Part shown: one piece after another, positions 16,507 through 24,900 of the stretch | Layout: the number at the start of each line of letters is the position of its first letter | Position numbering within the stretch: position 1 is the first letter of the stretch | Source: Paenibacillus_AP thailandensis | Lineage (GTDB): Bacteria; Bacillota; Bacilli; Paenibacillales; Paenibacillaceae | NCBI RefSeq assembly: GCF_042685365.1 | Contig: NZ_JBHUMY010000006.1 | Location: 248,001-312,000 of the forward strand | Reading direction: 5' to 3' | DNA: 64,000 nucleotides | Made by a program: the position numbers and the translations under genes | The notes under the pieces: model-generated | Databases searched by the model: none | Seen by the model: only the letters and a program-made list of their open reading frames with translations | Told to the model about the DNA's origin: nothing

Positions 16507-16574
16507 AAAAAAGAAGCCATCCTTGGAAATGGTTGCACGAAGCTTCCCGTTTTCCGAGGGAGGCTTCTTTTTTG
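16507..16574 (+). terminator. Terminator of the glycan operon
   Basis: AAAAAAGAAGCC and GGCTTCTTTTTT pair to close a long hairpin, with the T-rich arm giving the termination tract. Confidence 0.7.
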
Positions 16575-16620
16575 TCGTTTCAAAAAAGTTCTTCCATGGA
16601 GACCCTTCTTTTGCCAGGAG

Positions 16621-16652
16621 GTCATGATCGGCATCCGCCCGCTCATATACAT
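16621..16652 (+). promoter_or_regulatory. Possible SigE-like promoter of the mmg operon
   Basis: GTCATGATC and, 15 bases later, CATATACAT recall the -35 and -10 of sporulation SigE promoters, but both boxes are imperfect. The B. subtilis mmg operon is SigE controlled, which is why the region was examined. Confidence 0.25.
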
Positions 16653-16708
16653 CATCGTAGAATCGTTTCCCGCCCGAGTTTTCTACCTTGATCTAGGAGG
16701 GGGATTGC

Positions 16709-17860
16709 TTGCATTTCAGACTGCCGGAGGAGACGGAACTGATGCGGTCGGCGATTCGGACCTTTGCGGAAGAGGTGGTTGGGCCCGGCGCCGTCCGCCG
16801 CGACCAGGAAGGGCGAATCGAACCGAAGCTGCTGCGGCAGATGGCCGAGCTTGGTTTATGGGGAGTTCCGATTCCCGAGGCGTACGGCGGAGCCGGCGGC
16901 GACGCGCTTGCTTTTGCGGTCGTGCTGGAAGAACTGTCCCGCTGTTGCGCTTCGACGGCGATGGCGGTCGCCGCGCACACGTCTCAGCTGGCATGGCCGT
17001 TGTACCGGATGGGCAGCGACGCGCAAAAGCGGGAGCTGCTTCCGGCCCTTGCGGGCGGCAGGAGGCTGGGAGCGGGATATTTTGGGGAAGGCATGACGTA
17101 CCGTAAGACGGATAAAGCGTATTCGATTTCCGGCAGTGGGCCGATCAAGGCGAACGCCGGCGCTGCGGACCGGCTGCTTGTTACGGCTTGCGAGGAAACG
17201 GTTTCCGGCAAACGCAGATCTATGGCGAGCAGCGCGTTCATCGTGCAATGCGCGGATTCAGCGGCGTCCGAAACAGGTTCGCTGTCGCTGCAAAAAGAAT
17301 CGGCTGCGCTTGGACTCCGCGCTGCAGCGCCGGGCGCGTTAGCGATGGACGGGGCCAAGGCGGCGAAGGCGGACAGATTGGGGAAGAAAGGGCAGGGAGA
17401 GGAAGCGGCGCGCCATGCAGCCGTCTTGGAATCGATTGGAGAAGCGGCGATTGCCGCCGGCATCGCGCAAGGAGCGATGGAAGCGGCCATAAGCTACGCG
17501 AAGCAGCGAAAGCAATTCGGAACGCCGATTGAAAAGCAGCAGGCGATCGCCTTTAAGCTGGCGGATATGGCCGTGCGCACGGACGCCTCCAGATGGCTGG
17601 CTTACCAGGCGGCATGGCGGCTGCAGGAAGGGCTGCCGTGCGCGAAGGAGGCGTCCGCTGCAGGCAATTATGCCGTAAGAGCGGCTGTTGCGGTCTGCTT
17701 GGACGCGGTTCAAATTTTCGGCGGCAACGGGTATATGCAAGAATACGGAGTCGAGCGGATGCTCCGCGATGCGAAAAGCTTGGAAGCGGCCCGCGAAGTC
17801 CGTGCGGCGGGCAATATACGCGATATGATCTGCGGCCATGGAGGGGATAAGGATGCATGA
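16709..17860 (+). CDS. Acyl-CoA dehydrogenase family protein lacking the canonical active-site motifs
   Basis: A 383-residue acyl-CoA dehydrogenase fold. The C-terminal FAD-contact segments are intact: QRKQFGTPIEKQQAIAFKLADMA at 266-288 and QIFGGNGYMQEYGVERMLRDAK at 335-356. The N-terminal FAD/substrate motif TEPxxGSD is replaced by GEGMTYRK (127-134). The catalytic Glu of the YEGT motif is replaced by Arg362 (RDAKSLEAAREV). A Glu245 in helix G sits where isovaleryl-CoA dehydrogenase has its base, so activity is not excluded. The partner at 19960 shows the opposite pattern of losses. TTG 16709 follows AGGAGGGGG. It heads the mmg-type operon and overlaps the thiolase gene. Confidence 0.85.
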   Translation: MHFRLPEETELMRSAIRTFAEEVVGPGAVRRDQEGRIEPKLLRQMAELGLWGVPIPEAYGGAGGDALAFAVVLEELSRCCASTAMAVAAHTSQLAWPLYRMGSDAQKRELLPALAGGRRLGAGYFGEGMTYRKTDKAYSISGSGPIKANAGAADRLLVTACEETVSGKRRSMASSAFIVQCADSAASETGSLSLQKESAALGLRAAAPGALAMDGAKAAKADRLGKKGQGEEAARHAAVLESIGEAAIAAGIAQGAMEAAISYAKQRKQFGTPIEKQQAIAFKLADMAVRTDASRWLAYQAAWRLQEGLPCAKEASAAGNYAVRAAVAVCLDAVQIFGGNGYMQEYGVERMLRDAKSLEAAREVRAAGNIRDMICGHGGDKDA

Positions 17861-19022
17861 AACGGTTATTCTCGGCGGGGCGAGAACGGCATTCGCCAAG
17901 CTGGGCGGGATGTTGAAGGAGGAGCCGGCGGTCCGGCTCGGCGGCGCGGCGATTCGCGGGGCGCTGCAAATAAGCGGCGCCGCGCCGGAGCATGTCGACG
18001 GCGTTCTGATGGGCATGGTGCTGCAGGCGGGGGCCGGCCAGCTTCCCGCGCGCCAAGCGGCGCGCCGGGCGGGACTGCCGGACGGCGTTCCGGCGGAGAC
18101 GATCAACAAAGTATGCGCCTCCGGCATGCGGGCCATTACGATTGCCGACCAGATGATTCGCGCCGGCGACGCCGAAGGGCTCGTCGCGGGAGGCATGGAA
18201 AGCATGAGCAACGCACCTTACGCGGTGCCGGCGGCCAGATGGGGCGCGCGGATGGGATCCGCGGCATTGACGGACCTGATGATCCAGGACGGACTGTTCT
18301 GCGCGGAAGGCCAAGTCCATATGGGCGTTTACGGCGAACGCACCGCCGACGCTTACGGCATTACGCGGGAAGAGCAGGACGAATGGGCGCTGCGCAGCCA
18401 CGAACGGGCGCTTGCCGCGCGAAAGACCGGGTACTGGGACGGCGAGATCGTTCCGTACGAAACGAAGAACGGTACCGTTGCCGAAGACGAAGGACCGAGG
18501 CCCGATACCGGCCTGGCGAAGCTTGCGGCTTTAAAGCCGATATTCGCCGATGGCGGCACCGTGACGGCGGGCAATGCGCCCGGCGTGAACGACGGCGCGG
18601 CCGCGCTCGTCGTCATGTCCCGCGACCGCGCGCTCAGGTTCGGATACAATCCCGCCGCAACGATCATCGGGCATGCGACGGTCGGCGTCGAGCCTTCCGG
18701 GCTTGCCAAAGCGCCTGCGCTCGCCATCACCAAGCTGCTGGGGCAAACCGGTTACCGTTTGGAGGATATCGACCTTTTTGAAGTGAACGAAGCGTTCGCT
18801 TCGGTCGTGTTGTGCTGCGGAAGGCTGCTTGGCTGGAACGCCGAGAAGGTGAACGTCAACGGAGGAGCGATTGCGCTGGGCCACCCGATCGGGGCGAGCG
18901 GCGCGCGTATCGTGCTTACGCTTGTTCGCCAGCTTGCGCTTCGCGGCGGCGGACTTGGAATTGCCGCTATATGCAGCGGCGGCGGACAAGGGGACGCGAT
19001 TCTTGTGCGCGTGGACGGTTAG
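17853..19022 (+). CDS. mmgA: Acetyl-CoA acetyltransferase (thiolase)
   Basis: A full-length 389-residue thiolase. The acyl-accepting Cys88 is in NKVCASGM; the His of GGAIALGHPIGASGARI and the second Cys of ICSGGGQGDA complete the active site. It cleaves 3-ketoacyl-CoA or condenses acetyl-CoA in the cytoplasm. ATG 17838 is in frame, but GGAGGGG at 17840-17846 favours ATG 17853, which overlaps the upstream gene by eight bases. Position and neighbours match MmgA of the B. subtilis mother-cell mmg operon. Confidence 0.9.
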   Translation: MHETVILGGARTAFAKLGGMLKEEPAVRLGGAAIRGALQISGAAPEHVDGVLMGMVLQAGAGQLPARQAARRAGLPDGVPAETINKVCASGMRAITIADQMIRAGDAEGLVAGGMESMSNAPYAVPAARWGARMGSAALTDLMIQDGLFCAEGQVHMGVYGERTADAYGITREEQDEWALRSHERALAARKTGYWDGEIVPYETKNGTVAEDEGPRPDTGLAKLAALKPIFADGGTVTAGNAPGVNDGAAALVVMSRDRALRFGYNPAATIIGHATVGVEPSGLAKAPALAITKLLGQTGYRLEDIDLFEVNEAFASVVLCCGRLLGWNAEKVNVNGGAIALGHPIGASGARIVLTLVRQLALRGGGLGIAAICSGGGQGDAILVRVDG

Positions 19023-19059
19023 TTATTATTAGCGGAAATCGGGCGGGAGGAGGCTTATT

Positions 19060-19914
19060 ATGCTCGGTTTGCAGAAAGCGGCCGTGCTCGGGGCCGGGCA
19101 GATGGGCAGCGGCATCGCCCAGGTGCTGGCGGCAAGCGGACTTACCGTTGCGCTTTACGACACGGAGCCAGGCGCGTTGAAGCGGGGACTCGCGGTCATC
19201 GGCGATTCGCTTGCCCGATTCGTTGCCAAAGGGAAGATGACGGAGCGCGAGCGCGAAGAAACGGTGGCGCGAATCGTTCCGGTAACGGAGCTGGACCGCA
19301 TCGGGGATGCCCGGCTGGTCGTCGAGGCCGTTCCCGAAAGGCTTGCGCTCAAGCGGCAATTATTCGCGGAGCTGGACCGCCAATGCGGGCCGGACACGAT
19401 TATGGCAACCAATACGTCGTCTCTTTCTATCACGGCAATCGCGGCTTCGACGAGACGTCCGGACAAGGTGATCGGCATGCATTTCATGAATCCGGTGCCC
19501 GTCATGGCGCTCGTCGAGCTCGTTCGCGGGCTCGCTACGTCGGACGAAACGTTCGCGGCGGTCAAGGAGCTTGCCCGGAAGCTGGGCAAGACGCCGGTCG
19601 AAGCGCGCGATTACCCCGGCTTCGTGTCCAACCGGCTGCTAATGCCGATGATTAACGAAGCGGTTTACGCGCTTTATGAAGGGGTGGCTTCGCCGGAAGA
19701 TATCGACGCCGTCATGAGGCTCGGGATGAATCATCCGATGGGGCCGCTTGCCCTTGCCGACTTGATCGGCCTTGATTCGTGCCTCGCGATTATGGAGACG
19801 CTTCACGACGGCTTCGGCGATTCGAAGTACCGGCCTTGCCCCCTTCTGCGCAATTATGTGCAGGCCGGATTCCTGGGACGGAAGTCGGGCCGCGGTTTTT
19901 ACGTTTACGCTTAA
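19060..19914 (+). CDS. mmgB: 3-hydroxybutyryl/3-hydroxyacyl-CoA dehydrogenase
   Basis: A 284-residue NAD-dependent 3-hydroxyacyl-CoA dehydrogenase. The Rossmann motif GAGQMGSGIAQV is at 11-22; catalytic His and Asn lie in IGMHFMNPVPVM and the conserved VSNRLLMPMINEAV follows in the C-terminal dimerisation domain. It oxidises 3-hydroxyacyl-CoA to the 3-keto form used by the thiolase next door. GGGAGGAGG gives a strong ribosome site before ATG 19060. Confidence 0.9.
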   Translation: MLGLQKAAVLGAGQMGSGIAQVLAASGLTVALYDTEPGALKRGLAVIGDSLARFVAKGKMTEREREETVARIVPVTELDRIGDARLVVEAVPERLALKRQLFAELDRQCGPDTIMATNTSSLSITAIAASTRRPDKVIGMHFMNPVPVMALVELVRGLATSDETFAAVKELARKLGKTPVEARDYPGFVSNRLLMPMINEAVYALYEGVASPEDIDAVMRLGMNHPMGPLALADLIGLDSCLAIMETLHDGFGDSKYRPCPLLRNYVQAGFLGRKSGRGFYVYA

Positions 19915-19959
19915 TGAACGGCCGAGCCGGGGGACCGGCTGAGGCGGGAGGCGGATTCG

Positions 19960-21117
19960 ATGGAGCTTCGCCCTACGAAGGAGCAGGAGGCGATACGCGA
20001 CCTGGCGAGGCGGTTTGCGGCGACCGAGGTGAGACAGGCGGTTGCGGCGATGGAGCGGGATAAGCGGTTTCCCCAAGAACTTTTCGCCAGGCTGAAGGAG
20101 CTTGGCCTGACGGGCATTCCGGTCCCGCAAGCCTGGGGCGGCAGAGGAGCGGATTTCGTGTCGTATACGATGGCCGTGCACGAGCTTTCCAAAGAAAGCG
20201 CAGCGCTTGGCGTCATTTTGTCCGTTCACACTTCCGTGGCCACGCTGCCCATTCTGCGGTACGGCACGGACGAGCAGCGGGAGCGGTTTGTCCGTCCGCT
20301 AGCCGGGGGCGCGCTGCTGGGCGCTTTTGCGCTGACCGAGCCCTGGGCCGGCTCGGATGCCGGTTCGATCCGGACTTCTGCCGTCCGGAACGGCGATGAG
20401 TATGTGCTGAACGGGACGAAAACGTTCATCACGAACGCCGGAGCGGCGGATTTGTACGTCGTGTTCGCGGTAACCGATCCTTCACGCGGGACGCGAGGCA
20501 TTACGGCATTCGTGGTGGGGAAGGATGCGGAAGGCTTCAAGATCGGCCCCAACGAGAAAAAAATGGGGCTGCACGGCTCGCAAACATGCTGCATCGTATT
20601 GGACAACGTGAGGCTTCCGGCCGAACAAAGGCTCGGGGAAGAAGGGCAAGGCTTCTCCATTGCGATGGGCTCGCTGGACGGCGGCCGGATCGGCATTGCG
20701 GCCCAGTCGCTCGGAATCGCGGAAGCGGCGCTTGGCTTAATGTGCGAAGCGGCGTTGCCGAAAGCGGACGGCAGCAAGGCACGGAGAGCCGTGCCGGTCG
20801 GCGCTCCGCAAGCGGAGCTTGCTTATTGGATAGAGCACGTCGAAGCGGCAAGGCTGTTCGTTTATCGCGCGGCAGCGCTGCGGCAGGAAGGGAAGCCCTG
20901 CACGAAGGAAGCGTCGATGGTGAAGCTGCTGGCATCGGATACGGCTGTCGGAGCGGCGGGAGCGGCCGTTCGCACGCTGGGAGGCTCAACCCGCCCCGCC
21001 GGGCAGACGGCGGCCAGGTTGTTCCGCGACGCAAAAGTCACTCAGATCTATGAAGGGACCAACGAAATTCACCGCATTGTGATCAGCGGACAATTGATGA
21101 AAAAAGGAGGCGTATGA
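19960..21117 (+). CDS. mmgC: Acyl-CoA dehydrogenase with catalytic Glu, divergent FAD half
   Basis: A 385-residue acyl-CoA dehydrogenase. TEPWAGSD at 126-133, the NGTKTFITNAG segment and the catalytic base Glu365 in IYEGTNEIHR are all present. The usual RxQFGxPI segment is missing: after GIAEAALGLMCEAA the sequence reads LPKADGSKARRAVPVGAPQ, and the QxFGGxGY..EYPVER block is reduced to RTLGGSTRPAGQTAAR. In homotetrameric family members those segments contact the FAD of the neighbouring subunit. The upstream dehydrogenase at 16709 keeps exactly these parts, so the two may form one heteromeric enzyme. Corresponds in position to MmgC. Confidence 0.85.
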   Translation: MELRPTKEQEAIRDLARRFAATEVRQAVAAMERDKRFPQELFARLKELGLTGIPVPQAWGGRGADFVSYTMAVHELSKESAALGVILSVHTSVATLPILRYGTDEQRERFVRPLAGGALLGAFALTEPWAGSDAGSIRTSAVRNGDEYVLNGTKTFITNAGAADLYVVFAVTDPSRGTRGITAFVVGKDAEGFKIGPNEKKMGLHGSQTCCIVLDNVRLPAEQRLGEEGQGFSIAMGSLDGGRIGIAAQSLGIAEAALGLMCEAALPKADGSKARRAVPVGAPQAELAYWIEHVEAARLFVYRAAALRQEGKPCTKEASMVKLLASDTAVGAAGAAVRTLGGSTRPAGQTAARLFRDAKVTQIYEGTNEIHRIVISGQLMKKGGV

Positions 21118-22011
21118 ATGATGGGCGGATCACCCGGCCGGAAGTTCCGCGATGCGCTGCAGGCGGAGCGGCCGCTCCAGATCGCCGGAGCGGTCAATGC
21201 CTATGCGGCGATGCTTGCCGAAAGCGCCGGATTTCGGGCGTTGTACGTATCGGGGGCAGGCGTCGCCAATGCGTCGCATGGTCTGCCGGACTTGGGCGTG
21301 ACGACGCTGCACGACCATGTGGAGGAAGTGCGGCGGATTACGTCCGCGGTGGGGCTGCCGGTGCTTGCGGACGTCGATACCGGCTTCGGCGGGGCGTTTA
21401 ACATCGGCCGTACGGTGCGGGAGATGATCGCGGCCGGAGCGGCGGCGATCCATATCGAGGATCAGGTTGCGGCGAAGCGGTGCGGCCATCGCCCCGGTAA
21501 AGCGATCGTGAGCGTGTCCGAGATGGCGGACCGGATCAAAGCGGCCGCGGACGCCCGAACCGATCCGGATTTTGTCATTATGGCGCGCACGGACGCCATT
21601 GCGGTGGAAGGCATGGATGCCGCTATCGAGCGGGCGTGCGCCTTCGTGGAAGCGGGAGCGGATATGATCTTTCCCGAGGCGGTGACTACGCTGGACGACT
21701 ATCGCCGATTCGCAAGCGCCGTCCGGGTTCCGGTGCTGGCCAACCTGACCGAATTCGGCAAGACGCCCTTATTTACGGCCGAAGAACTTGCCGCAGCCGG
21801 CGTGCAGCTCGCGCTGTACCCGCTGTCGGCCTTTCGCGCGATGAGTGCGGCCGCCTTGCGGGTATACCGGGCGATCCGGGAGGAGGGTACGCAGCGTAGC
21901 GTTGTCGGTCTGATGCAAACGCGGGCGGAGCTTTACGACATTTTGAAATACGAGGAGTACGAGCGGAAGCTGGACTTGTTGTTTGAAGCGGAGAGGAGCG
22001 AGCCTTCATGA
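21118..22011 (+). CDS. prpB: Methylisocitrate lyase
   Basis: A 297-residue TIM-barrel lyase of the isocitrate lyase/PEP mutase family. Metal ligands lie in LADVDTGFGG (84-92) and the catalytic loop is KRCGHRPGK with Cys122. These features fit 2-methylisocitrate lyase, which splits methylisocitrate into pyruvate and succinate in the methylcitrate cycle. AAAGGAGG at 21103-21110 gives ATG 21118, adjoining the stop of the dehydrogenase gene; an ATG at 21121 also exists. Corresponds to YqiQ in B. subtilis. Confidence 0.9.
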   Translation: MMGGSPGRKFRDALQAERPLQIAGAVNAYAAMLAESAGFRALYVSGAGVANASHGLPDLGVTTLHDHVEEVRRITSAVGLPVLADVDTGFGGAFNIGRTVREMIAAGAAAIHIEDQVAAKRCGHRPGKAIVSVSEMADRIKAAADARTDPDFVIMARTDAIAVEGMDAAIERACAFVEAGADMIFPEAVTTLDDYRRFASAVRVPVLANLTEFGKTPLFTAEELAAAGVQLALYPLSAFRAMSAAALRVYRAIREEGTQRSVVGLMQTRAELYDILKYEEYERKLDLLFEAERSEPS

Positions 22012-23147
22012 CAACGAAAAAAAGCGGCGGTCTCGCCGAGGTCATCGCCGGCCAAACGGCGATATCCACCGTGGGAAAGACGGGCAAAGGATTAACGTAC
22101 CGCGGTTATTCGATACACGACTTGGCGGAATACGGCACGTTTGAGGAAACGGCTTATTTGCTCATACGCGGCAAGCTGCCGGATGCCGGCGAGCTGGCCG
22201 CCTACAAGCGGAAGCTGGCCGCCGGCCGGACCATCCCGCCCGGTCTTCGGACGCTGCTGGAATGCTTGCCGGCGTCCTCGCATCCGATGGACGTGTTGCG
22301 CACGGGGCTTTCGGCGCTTGCATCCTTCGAGCCGGAAACGGAAGCGACGGACCCCCGGGAGCTGGCGGACCGGCTGCTGGCGATAAGCCCGTCCGTTCTT
22401 CTTTATTGGCATCATTTTCATCAAAGCGGAGACAGGATCGACACCGAAACGGAAAGCGATTCCGTCGCCGGCCATTTCCTTGAATTGCTGCACCGCCGGC
22501 CTCCGGCCGAATTGCACGAGCGGGTCATGGACGTTTCGCTTATTTTGTACGCGGAGCATGAGTATAACGCCTCGACATTTGCCGCTCGCGTCACGGCCTC
22601 GACGCTGTCGGATTTCTACTCCGCGGTTACGACCGGCATCGGCACCCTCCGGGGACCGCTGCACGGAGGGGCCAACGAAGCGGCGATGGAGCTGATCGGC
22701 CGGTATGAAAACCCCGAACAAGCGGAAGCCGGCGTCATGCGGCTGCTGGGGGGCAAAAAGCTGGTCATGGGCTTCGGCCACCGCGTATACACCGTATCGG
22801 ACCCGAGGTCGGACATCATTAAAGCTTTATCGAGAACGCTTTCGGAGCAGAACGGCGACTGGCGCCTGTTTACCGTATCCGAGCGGATCGAGGAAGTGAT
22901 GAGAAGAGAGAAGGGATTGTTTCCGAACCTTGATTTTTACAGCGCGTCGGCATATACGCTTATGCAAATACCGGTTTCGTTCTTTACGCCCGTATTTGTC
23001 TTTTCGCGCATAAGCGGGTGGGCCGCCCATATCATCGAGCAGCGCGAGTCAAACCGGCTTATTCGTCCCAGCGCCGAATATACAGGACCCGAGCCGCTGC
23101 CCTGGTTTCGGCTTGAGGATCGAGGACAAGGGGCGGTTACGCCGTAA
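22008..23147 (+). CDS. mmgD: 2-methylcitrate synthase / citrate synthase family
   Basis: The 379-residue protein belongs to the citrate synthase family: GLTYRGYSIHDLAE near the N-terminus, catalytic His in GPLHGGANEAAM and in MGFGHRVY, and the late catalytic Asp in FPNLDFYSASAY. Beside prpB and prpD it most likely condenses propionyl-CoA with oxaloacetate. ATG overlaps the prpB stop by four bases. MmgD of B. subtilis has both citrate and methylcitrate synthase activity, so that dual role is possible here. Confidence 0.9.
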   Translation: MTTKKSGGLAEVIAGQTAISTVGKTGKGLTYRGYSIHDLAEYGTFEETAYLLIRGKLPDAGELAAYKRKLAAGRTIPPGLRTLLECLPASSHPMDVLRTGLSALASFEPETEATDPRELADRLLAISPSVLLYWHHFHQSGDRIDTETESDSVAGHFLELLHRRPPAELHERVMDVSLILYAEHEYNASTFAARVTASTLSDFYSAVTTGIGTLRGPLHGGANEAAMELIGRYENPEQAEAGVMRLLGGKKLVMGFGHRVYTVSDPRSDIIKALSRTLSEQNGDWRLFTVSERIEEVMRREKGLFPNLDFYSASAYTLMQIPVSFFTPVFVFSRISGWAAHIIEQRESNRLIRPSAEYTGPEPLPWFRLEDRGQGAVTP

Positions 23148-23171
23148 AGGCGGTACCGGCCTGCCAAGTGT

Positions 23172-23306
23172 ATGGCCAAGAACAGCCGACGCAAGCCGGC
23201 TTACGTGAGCAAGACGCTCGGGCTTACGAAGAAAAACCATCCGCGCGGGGCAAAAGCTGGCTCAACGGCAATCATTCAAGCAACCGGCGTAAAAAATGCG
23301 GCCTAA
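23172..23306 (+). CDS. Possible small basic protein between mmgD and mmgE
   Basis: A 44-residue frame starting MAKNSRRKPAYVSKTLGLTKK and ending TAIIQATGVKNAA, with 11 Lys/Arg residues and only neutral or basic charge. It faintly recalls the small spore protein SspN (a YV..LG.K pattern and a C-terminal IQ..G), from memory. It fills most of the only gap in the mmg operon. Against it, no ribosome site precedes ATG 23172. May be chance. Confidence 0.4.
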   Translation: MAKNSRRKPAYVSKTLGLTKKNHPRGAKAGSTAIIQATGVKNAA

Positions 23307-23342
23307 TGCGCAAGTAAATCAAATGCGGGAGGAGGCGTGTCT

Positions 23343-24791
23343 ATGACAACCAGCTTCGAACACGGCCGGCAGCAGCCCGACGAGCTGCTTTCCATTTTAA
23401 CCGACTATGTTTGGAATGGCGTCATCGACAGCAAGGAGGCGTACGAGACGGCTCGGCTATGCCTGATGGACACGATCGGCTGCGGCTTGCTGGCGCTTCG
23501 GTTTCCGGAATGCGCCAAGCTGCTGGGGCCTGTCGTACCCGGAACGGTCGTGCCCGGCGGCGCGCGAGTTCCCGGTACCGATTACGAGCTTGATCCGGTG
23601 GCGGCGGCCTTCAACATCGGCACGATGAACCGCTGGCTCGATTATAACGATACTTGGCTGGCGGCCGAGTGGGGCCATCCTTCGGACAATCTCGGGGCCA
23701 TTCTGGCCGTTTCCGACTATGTCAGCCGAAAGCGCATCGCGGAGGGAGACGCGCCTCTTCTTGTACGCGACATGCTGGAGGCAATGATCAAGGCGCATGA
23801 AATTCAAGGCGTGCTTGCGCTGAACAACAGCTTTAACCGGGTTGGGCTGGACCACGTCATTCTCGTCAAAATCGCTTCGACAGCCGTTTCCGCCCGGCTT
23901 CTCGGCTGCTCGCGCGAGCAGATCGCTGCGGCATTGTCGCAAGCTTGGCTGGACGGACACCCGCTGCGGACGTACCGGCATGCGCCGAATACGGGCAGCC
24001 GCAAGTCGTGGGCGGCGGGGGACGCGGCGAGCCGGGCCGTCTTTCTTGCCTTGCTGGCTTATAAGGGAGAGATGGGATACCCGACGGCGATCAGCGCCCC
24101 TACGTGGGGATTCTCCGAAGTATTGTTCCGGGGAAAGCCGGTTACGCTAAGCCGCGATCTTGGAAGCTACGTCATGGAGCATATATTGTTCAAGATCAAA
24201 TATCCGGCCGAGTTTCACGGCCAGACGGCCGTAGAATGCGCCGTCAAGCTGCATTCCGAAGCGATAGGCAGACTCGAGGACATCGGCCGGATCGAGCTGA
24301 CGACGCATGAGTCGGCCATGCGGATCATCGATAAGACGGGGCCGCTGCGCAATCCGGCGGACCGCGATCACTGCTTGCAATACATGGTAGCGATCGGCTT
24401 GCTGCATGGGGATTTGAAAGCGGAAGACTACGAGGACGAAGCGGCCTCCGACCCTCGCATCGACCGTTTAAGAAGCTTGATGACGGTGAAGGAGGACAAA
24501 CGTTATTCGCGGGATTACATGGACGCGTCCAAGCGGTCTATCGCAAACGCGGTGCAACTATTTTATAAGGACGGAACTTGTTCCGGCAAAGTCGAAATCG
24601 AGTATCCGATCGGGCATCGCAACAGAAGGGCGGAAGCCATCCCGCTTCTGGAGCGCAAATTCCGGCACAATGCCGGAAGCCGTTTTCCCGCGAGCCAAGC
24701 GGATTCGATTTACGACATATTCCAGGATTCCTCCAGGCTGGCTGCGCTGCCGGTCCACGAATTTACGGAGATGCTGCGGCTCCGCCGATAG
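23343..24791 (+). CDS. mmgE: 2-methylcitrate dehydratase (MmgE/PrpD family)
   Basis: A 482-residue MmgE/PrpD protein. The family blocks LDYNDTWLAAEWGHPSDNLGAILAVSDY, SWAAGDAASRAVFLALLA and IKYPAEFHGQTAVECAVKL are clear. It dehydrates 2-methylcitrate without an iron-sulfur cluster, feeding methylisocitrate lyase. GTG 23337 is in frame, but GGAGGAGG at 23328-23335 is correctly placed for ATG 23343. A 195-base gap holding a possible small gene separates it from mmgD, but it is probably still in the same operon. Confidence 0.9.
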   Translation: MTTSFEHGRQQPDELLSILTDYVWNGVIDSKEAYETARLCLMDTIGCGLLALRFPECAKLLGPVVPGTVVPGGARVPGTDYELDPVAAAFNIGTMNRWLDYNDTWLAAEWGHPSDNLGAILAVSDYVSRKRIAEGDAPLLVRDMLEAMIKAHEIQGVLALNNSFNRVGLDHVILVKIASTAVSARLLGCSREQIAAALSQAWLDGHPLRTYRHAPNTGSRKSWAAGDAASRAVFLALLAYKGEMGYPTAISAPTWGFSEVLFRGKPVTLSRDLGSYVMEHILFKIKYPAEFHGQTAVECAVKLHSEAIGRLEDIGRIELTTHESAMRIIDKTGPLRNPADRDHCLQYMVAIGLLHGDLKAEDYEDEAASDPRIDRLRSLMTVKEDKRYSRDYMDASKRSIANAVQLFYKDGTCSGKVEIEYPIGHRNRRAEAIPLLERKFRHNAGSRFPASQADSIYDIFQDSSRLAALPVHEFTEMLRLRR

Positions 24792-24900
24792 CGGCCAGAA
24801 GGCTAAAGCGGCGTAAGCATCGGGAAATCAAGGCAGTTTTCGTCTTGCATGAGCGACATTCGCCCCGGGCATATTAGTTGTCGGGAGGCGATAATCAACT

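Noticed and set aside
20226..20777. Long minus-strand frames opposite the mmg operon
   Set aside because: High-GC third positions keep these antisense frames open; the plus-strand genes have clear motifs and ribosome sites.
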